Part shown: positions 1 to 6,946 of the stretch, piece after piece
Numbering within the stretch: position 1 is the first letter of the stretch
Layout: every line of letters starts with the position of its first letter
Origin: HGM11788 sp964654945
GTDB taxonomy: Bacteria > Bacillota > Clostridia > Lachnospirales > CAG-274
NCBI GenBank assembly: GCA_964654945.1
Contig: CAZZLN010000015.1
Span: forward strand, 1-34,116
Length of the DNA: 34,116 nucleotides
Reading direction: 5' to 3'
Program-made: the position numbers and the translations under genes
Notes under the pieces: generated by a model
What the model was told of the DNA's origin: nothing
Databases searched by the model: none
The model's input: the letters and a program-made list of their open reading frames with translations, nothing else

Positions 1-76
1 TCGCCCCTACAATCTACAATAATCAGAACATTTTTGTTATCAAAATTAAAAAACATAATAATATAAATCTACTTTA

Positions 77-100
77 GCACTCTTAGAAGAGTGCTTTTTT
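77..100 (+). terminator. Rho-independent terminator of a gene upstream of the window
   Basis: A 6-bp perfect stem (GCACTC / GAGTGC) with a 6-nt loop is followed directly by six T residues. No coding frame ends at it inside the window, so it probably ends a transcript entering from the left. Confidence 0.6.
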
Positions 101-172
101 AATGCAGAAAAGTGGTGACAAATATGGCAGGTAAAGGCAGTAATATTGAATTAAAAGCGACACTAAGCTTGG

Positions 173-202
173 TTGACAAAATTATACACAATATGTTATA
201 AT
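173..202 (+). promoter_or_regulatory. Sigma-A-type promoter, TTGACA-18-TATAAT
   Basis: Consensus -35 (173-178) and -10 (197-202) boxes lie 18 nt apart. The predicted start is near 209, and a terminator follows at 241-271 with no convincing gene between, so it seems to drive only a very short RNA. Confidence 0.55.
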
Positions 203-208
203 ATAAAC

Positions 209-271
209 CGTAATCCATAATAGTAAATTTTTTTACAAAGAGTGCAAGATTTGAACCGGCTTGCACTTTTT
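209..271 (+). ncRNA. Candidate small RNA of about 60 nt (promoter to terminator, no gene)
   Basis: The unit is bounded by the strong promoter at 173-202 and by an 8-bp perfect hairpin (AGTGCAAG 241-248 / CTTGCACT 260-267) with a T run. It contains no ribosome site followed by an open frame. It could instead be a remnant leader whose gene was lost. This is inference from signals only; no known RNA family is recognised. Confidence 0.3.
241..271 (+). terminator. Rho-independent terminator
   Basis: AGTGCAAG and CTTGCACT form a perfect 8-bp stem with an 11-nt loop, followed by TTTTTG. It closes the short unit that starts at the promoter at 173-202. Confidence 0.6.
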
Positions 272-500
272 GTATTAGTAATGTCAATTATTAATATACG
301 GCTGTTATTTTAATATGTTATGAGATAATGTATTGTTAAATTTTTGCTGAAAAGGATATTCCGTTAAAATCAGAAAACCTATTTGCATTATATTGAATTT
401 ATGCAAATTTATGAGATTAGTTTCTATTATCCATTTAAAACTGATTAATTTTACAGTTTTGCTGCCAATTTAGATTTTATAAATTTTTAAGACAATATTC
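272..500. other. Gene-free A+T-rich spacer with one inverted repeat
   Basis: No coding frame or RNA gene is seen. The only structure is a perfect 8-bp inverted repeat, ATTTGCAT (381-388) and ATGCAAAT (401-408), with a 12-nt spacer. It could be an operator or chance. Confidence 0.3.
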
Positions 501-529
501 TTGACAATAATGAAAAAAAATTTTATATT
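501..529 (+). promoter_or_regulatory. Promoter of the NusG_II-Gx-ApbE operon, TTGACA-17-TATATT
   Basis: The -35 at 501-506 and the -10 at 524-529 have ideal 17-nt spacing, about 30 nt before the start codon at 565. An AAAGGA ribosome site follows. Confidence 0.65.
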
Positions 530-564
530 AAAGTTACAATTAACAGATAAAAGGAATATTTATT

Positions 565-942
565 ATGGATAAAAAGTTTTTTTATAAAAGAGATATTTTT
601 ATAATTTTACTTATAACTGTATTTGCCGCAATTGTATATTTAATATACAGCAGTTTTTTTATGAAAAAAGCTGTTATAGCAGAAATTGTTTATGATAATA
701 AGGTTATACAGACAGTAGATTTAAGTGTAGATAAAACATTTTCTCCTGAGGGTTTTCCTGATATAGTTTTTTGTGTTAAAAATAATTCAATTGCATTTAT
801 TCATTCTGACTGCCCGGATAAAATATGTGTAAATACCGGATTTATTAATAAATCCGGGCAGACAGCAGTCTGTTTGCCAAATAAAATGGTTATAAGACTT
901 AAAATCAATAATGACGATAATCAAGCAGATGCAGTTTTATAA
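565..942 (+). CDS. NusG domain II-containing membrane-anchored protein
   Basis: The 125-residue protein has one N-terminal membrane segment (about residues 11-31) and an extracytoplasmic domain. The pattern is that of the small Lin0431-like NusG_II family: DCPDKIC around residues 82-88, then a glycine, then GQ and CLPN near residues 100-106. The paired cysteines are a hallmark of this family. It is the first gene of an operon with a Gx transporter and ApbE, an arrangement common in Clostridia. Its exact role is unknown; a part in extracytosolic redox or flavoprotein function is inferred from context. It is not the transcription factor NusG, which has further domains and no membrane anchor. 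The last codons run up to the ribosome site of the next gene. Confidence 0.85.
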   Translation: MDKKFFYKRDIFIILLITVFAAIVYLIYSSFFMKKAVIAEIVYDNKVIQTVDLSVDKTFSPEGFPDIVFCVKNNSIAFIHSDCPDKICVNTGFINKSGQTAVCLPNKMVIRLKINNDDNQADAVL

Positions 943-952
943 GGTGATTATT

Positions 953-1468
953 ATGAATATAAACAGAACAAGAAAATTAACTCATTTGTCAATGCTCCTT
1001 GCATTGACAGTTGTGCTATCAATATTTGAAGGTATGCTGCCTGCTTTTGTGCCTGTTCCCGGTGTAAAAATAGGACTTGCAAATATTGCGGTAATGTATA
1101 GTCTTTTGTTTTATGGCAAAAAAGAAGCAATTCTTCTTAATACGGCAAAGGCTGCCCTTGGATTTGCCACAAGAGGTGCTATAGCCGGAATTTTAAGTCT
1201 TTGCGGAGGTCTGCTTTCAATATTTGTGATTATTGCACTTTCAGCAGCTTTTAAAGACAAAATAAGCTATATTTTGTTAAGTGTGTTTGGTGCGATTTTT
1301 CATAATATAGGTCAGCTTACGGCAGTATATTTTATTTTAGATAATTATGATGTTTTTTATTATCTGCCTGTACTTATAATTTCAGGTGTAGTTATGGGTA
1401 TCATAACAGGTATTCTTTTAAAAACCCTTATGCCTGTGCTTTCATTTTATCCTAAGAAAGGTAAATAA
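953..1468 (+). CDS. Gx transporter family protein (Hpre_diP_synt_I family)
   Basis: This very hydrophobic protein of 171 residues has about five membrane segments and resembles the family once called heptaprenyl diphosphate synthase component I, now seen as a probable S-component-like transporter. Visible features are the GVKIGLANI stretch and glycine-rich helices typical of small-molecule carriers. The ATG at 953 is chosen because AAGGTG sits 6 nt before it; an upstream in-frame ATG at 911 lies within the previous gene and has no ribosome site. It follows the NusG_II gene by 10 nt and precedes apbE by 7 nt. The substrate is unknown; a flavin or quinone-pathway link is inferred only from the neighbours. 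Confidence 0.8.
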   Translation: MNINRTRKLTHLSMLLALTVVLSIFEGMLPAFVPVPGVKIGLANIAVMYSLLFYGKKEAILLNTAKAALGFATRGAIAGILSLCGGLLSIFVIIALSAAFKDKISYILLSVFGAIFHNIGQLTAVYFILDNYDVFYYLPVLIISGVVMGIITGILLKTLMPVLSFYPKKGK

Positions 1469-1475
1469 TATTTAT

Positions 1476-2474
1476 ATGAAAAAACTAATTATGGCATTAT
1501 TTATTATGCTCTTATTTACCGGCTGCAGTCAGACAAAATACAGCACTTATTATAATGATGTGTTTGATACATTTTCAACTTTTATCTGCTATTCAGACTC
1601 TCAGGAGGAATTTGACAAGATTTCTGATAAGCTTCACAGCTATATGCTTCAGCTTAATAAAAAATTTGATATTTATAATGATTATGAGGGCATAAATAAT
1701 TTAAAGACAATAAATGACAATGCAGGAATTAAGCCTGTAAAAGTGGATAAGGATATTATTGAGCTTATTAGTTACGGCATAGATATTTATGATATGACAG
1801 ATGGTACTGTTAATATAGCTATGGGTTCTGTGTTTGAGGTGTGGCATAAATGCAGAGATAATGCCCTTAACAATAATGTTTATGCAATACCGTCTGAAAA
1901 TGAGCTTAAATCTGCATCAGAGCATTCAGATATAAATAGTATTGTAATAGATGAAAAAAACTCAACTGTATTTATAAAAGATAGTAATACAAAAATTGAT
2001 GTAGGGGCAATTGCAAAAGGTTTTTGTGCCGATAGGGGAAAGGAGTTTCTCAAAAATAACGGCGTTAGAGCTGCTCTTTTAAATCTTGGAGGAAATATTA
2101 TTGCTATAAATGATGATAATATAAAGAAATTTTGGACCATTGGAATTCAAAATCCTGATAATGAAAATGAATTTATTACAAAGTATGATTTAATAAATAA
2201 ATCAGCAGTTACAAGCGGTGACTATCAGAGATTTTATGAATATAATGGAAAAAAATATCATCATATTATAGACAGTGAAACTCTTATGCCTGCAAATAAT
2301 AACAAATCCGTTACAATTATAGGTGAGAGCAGTGTGCTTAATGACGCTCTTTCAACAGCGCTTTTTATATTGCCCTATGATAAAGGTGTTAAGCTGGCAG
2401 AAAAATATGGTGTTGAAGCTGTGTGGGTGAAAGAAAACGGAGATATTGAATATTATACTATAAATAATAATTAA
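1476..2474 (+). CDS. apbE: FAD:protein FMN transferase, lipoprotein
   Basis: ApbE uses FAD to attach FMN covalently to a Thr/Ser of extracytosolic flavoproteins such as RnfG or FMN-bind domain proteins. The 332-residue product begins with a type II signal peptide whose lipobox LFTGC puts the lipidated cysteine at residue 17. The family signatures are visible: DVGAIAKGF, then NLGGNI, then a TSGDYQRF...HHIID block near the C terminus. It is the last gene of the operon, followed by a hairpin. No FMN-bind target protein is in the window. The ribosome site is weak (AGAAAGG about 14 nt upstream), suggesting translational coupling to the upstream gene. Confidence 0.9.
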   Translation: MKKLIMALFIMLLFTGCSQTKYSTYYNDVFDTFSTFICYSDSQEEFDKISDKLHSYMLQLNKKFDIYNDYEGINNLKTINDNAGIKPVKVDKDIIELISYGIDIYDMTDGTVNIAMGSVFEVWHKCRDNALNNNVYAIPSENELKSASEHSDINSIVIDEKNSTVFIKDSNTKIDVGAIAKGFCADRGKEFLKNNGVRAALLNLGGNIIAINDDNIKKFWTIGIQNPDNENEFITKYDLINKSAVTSGDYQRFYEYNGKKYHHIIDSETLMPANNNKSVTIIGESSVLNDALSTALFILPYDKGVKLAEKYGVEAVWVKENGDIEYYTINNN

Positions 2475-2507
2475 GGGTGGTTAAGCAATGAAAATGCTCA
2501 ACCACCC
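2475..2507. terminator. Hairpin between convergent apbE and rrf2 genes
   Basis: A 13-bp stem with one non-Watson-Crick position has arms at 2475-2487 and 2495-2507. It begins immediately after the apbE stop. The T run is poor on the plus strand. It may serve both convergent genes. Confidence 0.5.
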
Positions 2508-2565
2508 TAATAAAATCTTAAAATTATCAAAAAAGCCCATTTATATAAGAAATTTCACACTGTAA

Positions 2566-3000
2566 TTATATACAGTATAAATTCCCCTTGCTAAGTTCTC
2601 TGTCTACAAGATCACTTAGAGTAATGTTATCTACCACGTTATTAATTGCATCATAAAGTTTTTTCCATACATATAAAGTAGAACAGGTATCAGCTCTGTC
2701 ACACTCATTTGGCTCATATTCAAGACAAGCTACAGGAGCAAGAGAACCTTCAGTGAGTTTTAATATCATACCTACGGTATATTTATCAGGAGATTTTGCA
2801 AGCTTATATCCGCCGTTTGCACCTCTTACACTTTTAACATAGCCGGCAGGTACAAGAAGCCTTATAATCTGCTCAAGATATTTCACTGAAATTTCCTGTC
2901 TGGAAGCAATATCTTTTAAGGAAATATATTCACCGTTATTATTTAAAGCTAAATCTAACATAAGTCTGAGTGCATAACGACCCTTTGTTGAAATCATCAT
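2566..3000 (-). CDS. Rrf2-family transcriptional regulator, IscR/CymR-like
   Basis: A 144-residue DNA-binding protein with the Rrf2 winged helix: start MMISTKGRYALR, recognition region near residues 30-50, and GANGGYKLAK near 60-69. Cysteines at 92, 100 and 106 match the spacing class of Fe-S-ligating Rrf2 proteins such as IscR, so iron-sulfur sensing is possible. The nearby O-acetylhomoserine sulfhydrylase gene argues for sulfur control of the CymR kind. It lies 61 nt downstream of that gene on the same strand and seems to have its own promoter. Two adjacent ATG codons (3000 and 2997) follow a GGAGGAGG ribosome site; either may be used. Confidence 0.85.
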   Translation of the reverse strand: MMISTKGRYALRLMLDLALNNNGEYISLKDIASRQEISVKYLEQIIRLLVPAGYVKSVRGANGGYKLAKSPDKYTVGMILKLTEGSLAPVACLEYEPNECDRADTCSTLYVWKKLYDAINNVVDNITLSDLVDRELSKGNLYCI

Positions 3001-3025
3001 AGCTTATCCTCCTCCTTCTTATTTT

Positions 3026-3054
3026 AGTATAACTCTAAAAAACTTTACATTCAA
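3026..3054 (-). promoter_or_regulatory. Probable promoter of the Rrf2 gene, TTGAAT-17-TATACT
   Basis: Read on the minus strand, the -35 covers 3054-3049 and the -10 covers 3031-3026, with a 17-nt spacer. It sits between the metY stop and the Rrf2 ribosome site, allowing expression apart from metY. Confidence 0.45.
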
Positions 3055-3061
3055 GCATTTT

Positions 3062-4363
3062 TTATTTTTGAATTGTCTTAAATGCTTCATCAAGGTCAAA
3101 AATAATATCGTCAATATGTTCAGTACCAATTGAAAGTCTGATTGTATTTGGTTTAATTCCCTGTTCAAGCAATTCCTGCTCATTAAGCTGAGAATGAGTA
3201 GTAGAAGCCGGATGAATAACAAGGGATTTAACATCGGCAACATTTGCAAGAAGTGAAAATATCTGAAGATTATCAATAAATTTCTTAGCATCTTCTTCTG
3301 TTCCCTTTATTTCAAATGTAAATATAGAACCTCCGCCGTTAGGGAAATATTTGTCGTATAATGCCTTGTAAGGACTGTCAGGCAATGAAGGATGATTTAC
3401 TTTTTCAACCAACGGATGGTTAGCTAAATATTCTACAACTTTCTTTGTATTTTCTGCATGTCTTTCAATTCTTAATGAAAGAGTTTCCAACCCCTGAAGG
3501 AAGAAGAAAGCGTGGAATGGTGAAAGAGTAGCTCCTGTATCTCTTAATAATATTGCTCTGATTTTAGTAACAAATGCAGCAGCACCTACAGCCTTTGTAA
3601 AGCTAATGCCATGATAGCTTGGGTTTGGCTCTGTAAGTGATGGGAATTTTCCGCTTGCTTCCCAGTCAAATTTACCGCTGTCAACTATAACTCCGCCTAT
3701 TGTAGTTCCATGACCGCCTATGAATTTTGTTGCAGAATGAACTACAATATCAGCACCATATTCAATTGGTCTTACAAGATAAGGAGTGCCAAAGGTATTG
3801 TCAATTACAAGTGGTATATTGTGTCTGTGAGCTATTTTGGCAAACTTTTCAATATCAACTACATTTGAGTTGGGATTTCCAAGGGTTTCAATAAATACTG
3901 CCTTAGTATTTTCGTCAATGGCTGCCTCAACCTCTTCATAATTATCAGGGTCAGTAAATTTAGCGGTAATTCCATATTCAGGAAGTGTATGGGCTAAAAG
4001 ATTGTATGTACCGCCATAAATTGTTTTAACTGATACAATGTTATCACCTGCGTGAGCAAGATTTTGGAATGTATAAGTAACTGCGGCAGCACCGCTTGCA
4101 ACGGCAAGTGCTGCAACACCGCCCTCAAGAGCAGCAATTCTTTTTTCAAATACCTCCTGAGTAGGGTTAGTTAATCTGCCATAGATATTACCTGCATCTT
4201 TTAAAGCAAATCTGTCAGCAGCATGCTGGCTGTTGTGAAATACATAAGAGCTTGTCTGATAAATCGGCACTGCTCTTGAATCTGTAACTGCATCTGCCTT
4301 TTCCTGTCCAATGTGTAACTGTTTTGTTTCAAATTTTAAATTAGTTCTTGTTAAATCACTCAT
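3062..4363 (-). CDS. metY: O-acetylhomoserine sulfhydrylase (PLP-dependent)
   Basis: This cytosolic enzyme makes homocysteine from O-acetyl-L-homoserine and sulfide, the direct sulfhydrylation route to methionine. The 432-residue length and sequence fit the Cys/Met-metabolism PLP family: YGRLTNPT near residue 61, PLVIDNTFGTPY around 184-194 (Asp188 contacts the pyridine nitrogen), and the Schiff-base lysine Lys213 in SATK. The start at 4363 is chosen because GGGAGGAT lies just before it; an in-frame ATG 11 codons earlier has no ribosome site. It has its own promoter with an inverted repeat around it, and an Rrf2 regulator gene follows, suggesting sulfur- or Fe-S-responsive control. A cystathionine synthase role is less likely given the similarity pattern. 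Confidence 0.9.
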   Translation of the reverse strand: MSDLTRTNLKFETKQLHIGQEKADAVTDSRAVPIYQTSSYVFHNSQHAADRFALKDAGNIYGRLTNPTQEVFEKRIAALEGGVAALAVASGAAAVTYTFQNLAHAGDNIVSVKTIYGGTYNLLAHTLPEYGITAKFTDPDNYEEVEAAIDENTKAVFIETLGNPNSNVVDIEKFAKIAHRHNIPLVIDNTFGTPYLVRPIEYGADIVVHSATKFIGGHGTTIGGVIVDSGKFDWEASGKFPSLTEPNPSYHGISFTKAVGAAAFVTKIRAILLRDTGATLSPFHAFFFLQGLETLSLRIERHAENTKKVVEYLANHPLVEKVNHPSLPDSPYKALYDKYFPNGGGSIFTFEIKGTEEDAKKFIDNLQIFSLLANVADVKSLVIHPASTTHSQLNEQELLEQGIKPNTIRLSIGTEHIDDIIFDLDEAFKTIQK

Positions 4364-4409
4364 TTTTAATATCCTCCCAAAATTAATAATTTCCATATCA
4401 TATATGATT

Positions 4410-4452
4410 AGTATGAATTGCTATGGCTGTATATTAACACACAATTCATACT
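4410..4452 (-). promoter_or_regulatory. Inverted repeat spanning the metY promoter (possible operator)
   Basis: AGTATGAATTG (4410-4420) and CAATTCATACT (4442-4452) are perfect 11-bp inverted copies with a 21-nt spacer, centres 32 bp apart. One arm lies between the -35 and -10, the other just after the predicted start. Binding at both would block transcription. The adjacent Rrf2 protein is the obvious candidate ligand, but no Rrf2 consensus was checked. Confidence 0.5.
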
Positions 4453-4459
4453 TTGTCAA
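4431..4459 (-). promoter_or_regulatory. metY promoter, TTGACA-17-TAATAT
   Basis: On the minus strand the -35 occupies 4459-4454 and the -10 occupies 4436-4431 with ideal 17-nt spacing. The predicted start near 4424 gives a leader of about 60 nt ending in GGGAGGAT before metY. Confidence 0.7.
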
Positions 4460-4509
4460 TAGGAAAAGTAAAAATTTTTAATTTTTTGAAAATATGCTTA
4501 ATTTAGCCT

Positions 4510-5940
4510 TTAAAGCAAAGGAGAGATAAGCCTTGCCGCTGCCTCTTTAAATTTTACAAATTTGCTAAGACTATTATAAATTTCATTTGTGATTTCTTTA
4601 CAGTCATTAAAATCAATATCAAATTGTCTGTCAAATTCAGCCGTTACCTCTTTATCATATATAACTGCATTGATTTCAAAATTTAGTCTGAAGCTTCTTA
4701 TATCCATATTGGCTGTGCCGACAGCAGTAACCATTGAGTCCATAGTCATTACCTTTGCGTGTATAAATCCCTTTGTGTATTCATAACATTTTACTCCTGC
4801 ATCAAGAAGCTCTCCCATATAATTTATACTTGCATAATACACCATAGGGTGGTCAGGCTTTGCAGGAATAATTATTCTCACATCTATTCCTGCAAGTGCT
4901 GCTATTTTTAGTGCTTCAAGCAGGCTGTCATCGGGAACAAAATAAGGGGTTGCTATATATACATTTTTTGTTGCATCTGCAACCATTTTAAAATAATTTT
5001 TGTGAATACTGTCCCATCTGCAGTCAGGACCGCTTGAAATAATCTGCATAGGAATATTTGCTTCCTGTTTTTCTGCCTCCGGAAAATATTTATCTTCAAT
5101 AGTAAGTTCGGTTCCGTTTGTGAAATTCCAGTCCATTATAAACCTAAGCTCTAAATCCTTAACTGCATTTCCTACTATTCGAATATGACTGTCACGCCAA
5201 AAGCCAAATCTCTTTTTTCTGCTTATATATTCATCACCTATGTTAAGACCGCCAACGTAGCCTATTTTCCCGTCTATTACAGCTATTTTTCTATGGTCAC
5301 GATAATTAAGTCTTACACCTCTCGGAGGAAGAAAAAGCTTTGCTTCTCCTCCTGCTTTTTTAAGAATTTTTCTAAACCCAGGTATATTTGAAGCATTGCC
5401 CATACCGTCATACATAAGCTTTACCTCAACACCCTCCTGTGCTTTTTTTGCAAGAGCTTTCATTATAAGGGTGCCAAGACGGTCATCGTGCACAAGATAA
5501 TATTCCATGTGTATAAAGCTTTTAGCATTTTCAATATCCTCTAAAAGTGCATCAAATTTTGATTTGCCTTCGTGGAATACTCTTATACTGTTGTTGCAGC
5601 GATAAGGAAAATTTCCGCTTTTAATGTTCATAGCAATTAAACTGTTAATATAAGGAGTATTTTCATTATATTTTATTTCGTCATTTCCTTTATATTTATT
5701 AAGAAATATTGAAAGCAGAGCTTCATCACGTTTTGCTTTCTGAGCAAATCTTTTGTGTTTTCTGCCGTCAAACCCAAATATCATATAAATTATAAAACCT
5801 ATACCGGGAAGAATAAAAAGCACCATAAGCCATGCCCAAATTACACCGGGCGTCTTTTTTTCATAAAAAACCACATAAAGTGCCCATAAAATGTTTAATA
5901 TATATAACATATATATTAAGTCACCAAAAATCTTAGACAT
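4510..5940 (-). CDS. cls: Cardiolipin synthase
   Basis: Membrane enzyme that condenses two phosphatidylglycerol molecules into cardiolipin and glycerol. The 476-residue length is typical. Two N-terminal membrane helices (about residues 8-27 and 33-56, PLDc_N type) precede two phospholipase D domains. Both HKD motifs are intact: H216-K218-D223 (HRKIAVID) and H394-K396-D401 (HAKVMTMD), so the enzyme should be active. The start is supported by AAGGTG six nt upstream. It is transcribed alone on the minus strand, away from a repeat-rich spacer. Nothing unusual was seen. Confidence 0.93.
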   Translation of the reverse strand: MSKIFGDLIYMLYILNILWALYVVFYEKKTPGVIWAWLMVLFILPGIGFIIYMIFGFDGRKHKRFAQKAKRDEALLSIFLNKYKGNDEIKYNENTPYINSLIAMNIKSGNFPYRCNNSIRVFHEGKSKFDALLEDIENAKSFIHMEYYLVHDDRLGTLIMKALAKKAQEGVEVKLMYDGMGNASNIPGFRKILKKAGGEAKLFLPPRGVRLNYRDHRKIAVIDGKIGYVGGLNIGDEYISRKKRFGFWRDSHIRIVGNAVKDLELRFIMDWNFTNGTELTIEDKYFPEAEKQEANIPMQIISSGPDCRWDSIHKNYFKMVADATKNVYIATPYFVPDDSLLEALKIAALAGIDVRIIIPAKPDHPMVYYASINYMGELLDAGVKCYEYTKGFIHAKVMTMDSMVTAVGTANMDIRSFRLNFEINAVIYDKEVTAEFDRQFDIDFNDCKEITNEIYNSLSKFVKFKEAAARLISPLL

Positions 5941-5955
5941 ATTGCACCTTCTTAA

Positions 5956-5983
5956 TTGACATTATTTTAAAAAATGATATAAT
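5956..5983 (+). promoter_or_regulatory. Strong plus-strand promoter, TTGACA-16-TATAAT with extended -10
   Basis: The -35 at 5956-5961 and the -10 at 5978-5983 are both consensus and a TG lies just before the -10. It reads into the repeat region, and the first gene on this strand is the HIT gene at 6450, so the repeats would be a long structured 5' leader. Confidence 0.5.
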
Positions 5984-6008
5984 TATACTATAAGAACTTT
6001 GCTTTTAT

Positions 6009-6405
6009 CGCAAGAAATATAACTGCCTCGCCCTGACGGCTCGGTAACTTATCCTCGAAAATCAAAAGCAAGCTTTCATTTTCTTCGGGTTTGNNNNNNN
6101 NNNNNNNNNNNNNNNNNNNNNNNNNNNNNNNNNNNNNNNNNNNNNNNNNNNNNNNNNNNNNNNNNNNNNNNNNNNNNNNNNNNNNNNNNNNNNTGACAGC
6201 TCGGTAACTTATCCTCGAAAATCAAAAGCAAGCTTTCATTTTCTTCGGGTTTGTTATATTATAAGAACTTTGTTCTTATTGCAAAATGTTTTATAACATT
6301 TTGCCCTTGCTTCGCAAGTAATATAACTGCCTCGCCTGACAGCTCGGTAACTTATCCTCGAAAATCAAAAGCAAGCTTTCATTTTCTTCGGATAAGTTAT
6401 ATTAT
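6009..6405. repeat. Hairpin-rich repeat region (about three units, interrupted by an assembly gap)
   Basis: A unit containing GCTCGGTAACTTATCC and a hairpin-forming tail appears before the gap (6039-6093), after it (6199-6253) and again at 6342-6391. The third copy is complete: TAACTTATCC pairs with GGATAAGTTA (ends about 6400), and TAATATA around 6319 pairs with TATATTA ending near 6404. Between copies are three more perfect hairpins: 6261-6279 (8-bp stem), 6281-6304 (10-bp stem) and 6306-6318 (5-bp stem). There is no coding frame. It resembles a small non-autonomous intergenic repeat; the first two copies may be one copy duplicated by the assembler. Confidence 0.6.
6094..6193. other. Assembly gap of 100 N
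   Basis: Exactly 100 N with the same 55 bases before (6039-6093) and after (6199-6253). The true gap size is unknown and may be negative, meaning the flanks may be one sequence. Confidence 0.97.
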
Positions 6406-6449
6406 ACCATAAAATGGAGGAAAAAACTATAAATATGGAGGAAAAAACT

Positions 6450-6866
6450 ATGGAAAATTGTTTATATTGTAAAAACAAGGAAAAGCTTGATTCATTAATG
6501 ATTTATATTGCTGATTTAAAGGTTTGCAAGCTTTATTTATTTAAAGAACAGACTTACTATGGCAGATGTGTAATTGCCTATAAGGAGCATAATGTTGATT
6601 TTACTCAGTTATCAGAAAAAGAATCTGCTGATTTTATAAGTGATATGCAGACAGTAGGAAAGGCTATTATGAAGTCTGTTAATCCTGCAAAGGTAAATTA
6701 TGGAATGTTCAGTGATACGCTTCCTCATCTTCATGTGCATATTGTTCCTAAACAGAAAGACGGATATTCCTTTGGCGGCACATTTGAAATGAATGTAAAT
6801 CCTCCTAAGTATTTAACTGATGATGAATATAAAGAAATTATAGAAAAGATTAAGTCAAATTTGTAA
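6450..6866 (+). CDS. HIT family nucleotide-binding protein
   Basis: Histidine-triad proteins hydrolyse or transfer nucleotidyl groups from substrates such as AMP-lysine, Ap4A or ADP-sulfate. The triad HLHVHIV is at residues 93-99 with His93, 95 and 97, and the protein is 138 residues, normal for the family. It begins MENCLYC, the usual cysteine-rich N terminus of Clostridial HIT proteins, which supports the ATG at 6450 over in-frame ATGs at 6414 and 6435. A 17-nt stretch holding the ribosome site, ATGGAGGAAAAAACTAT, is present twice (6414-6430 and 6435-6451), so each copy supplies GGAGG 8 nt before an ATA or ATG; only the second leads into the conserved start. The substrate is unknown. Confidence 0.85.
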   Translation: MENCLYCKNKEKLDSLMIYIADLKVCKLYLFKEQTYYGRCVIAYKEHNVDFTQLSEKESADFISDMQTVGKAIMKSVNPAKVNYGMFSDTLPHLHVHIVPKQKDGYSFGGTFEMNVNPPKYLTDDEYKEIIEKIKSNL

Positions 6867-6946
6867 TAATTATAAAATAGTTATTTTGATTGATTATATA
6901 AATACAATATGATAAAATAATTTTTGTATTTAAAGGAGGGGAGAAT

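Noticed and set aside
74..100. CIRCE-like operator (TTAGCACTC ... GAGTGC)
   Set aside because: The spacer is 6 nt instead of 9 and the right arm runs into six T residues instead of TAA, so it is a terminator.
124..201. 25-codon open frame beginning ATGGCAGGTAAA
   Set aside because: It overlaps the -35 and -10 boxes of a consensus promoter, has only a weak ribosome site and no recognisable protein pattern.
241..267. tRNA T-arm-like string (GGTTCAAATC on the minus strand)
   Set aside because: It is only the loop of a terminator hairpin; no acceptor, D or anticodon arms are present.
6039..6391. CRISPR array
   Set aside because: Only two or three long copies, no regular unique spacers, no cas genes, and one copy may be an assembly duplicate.
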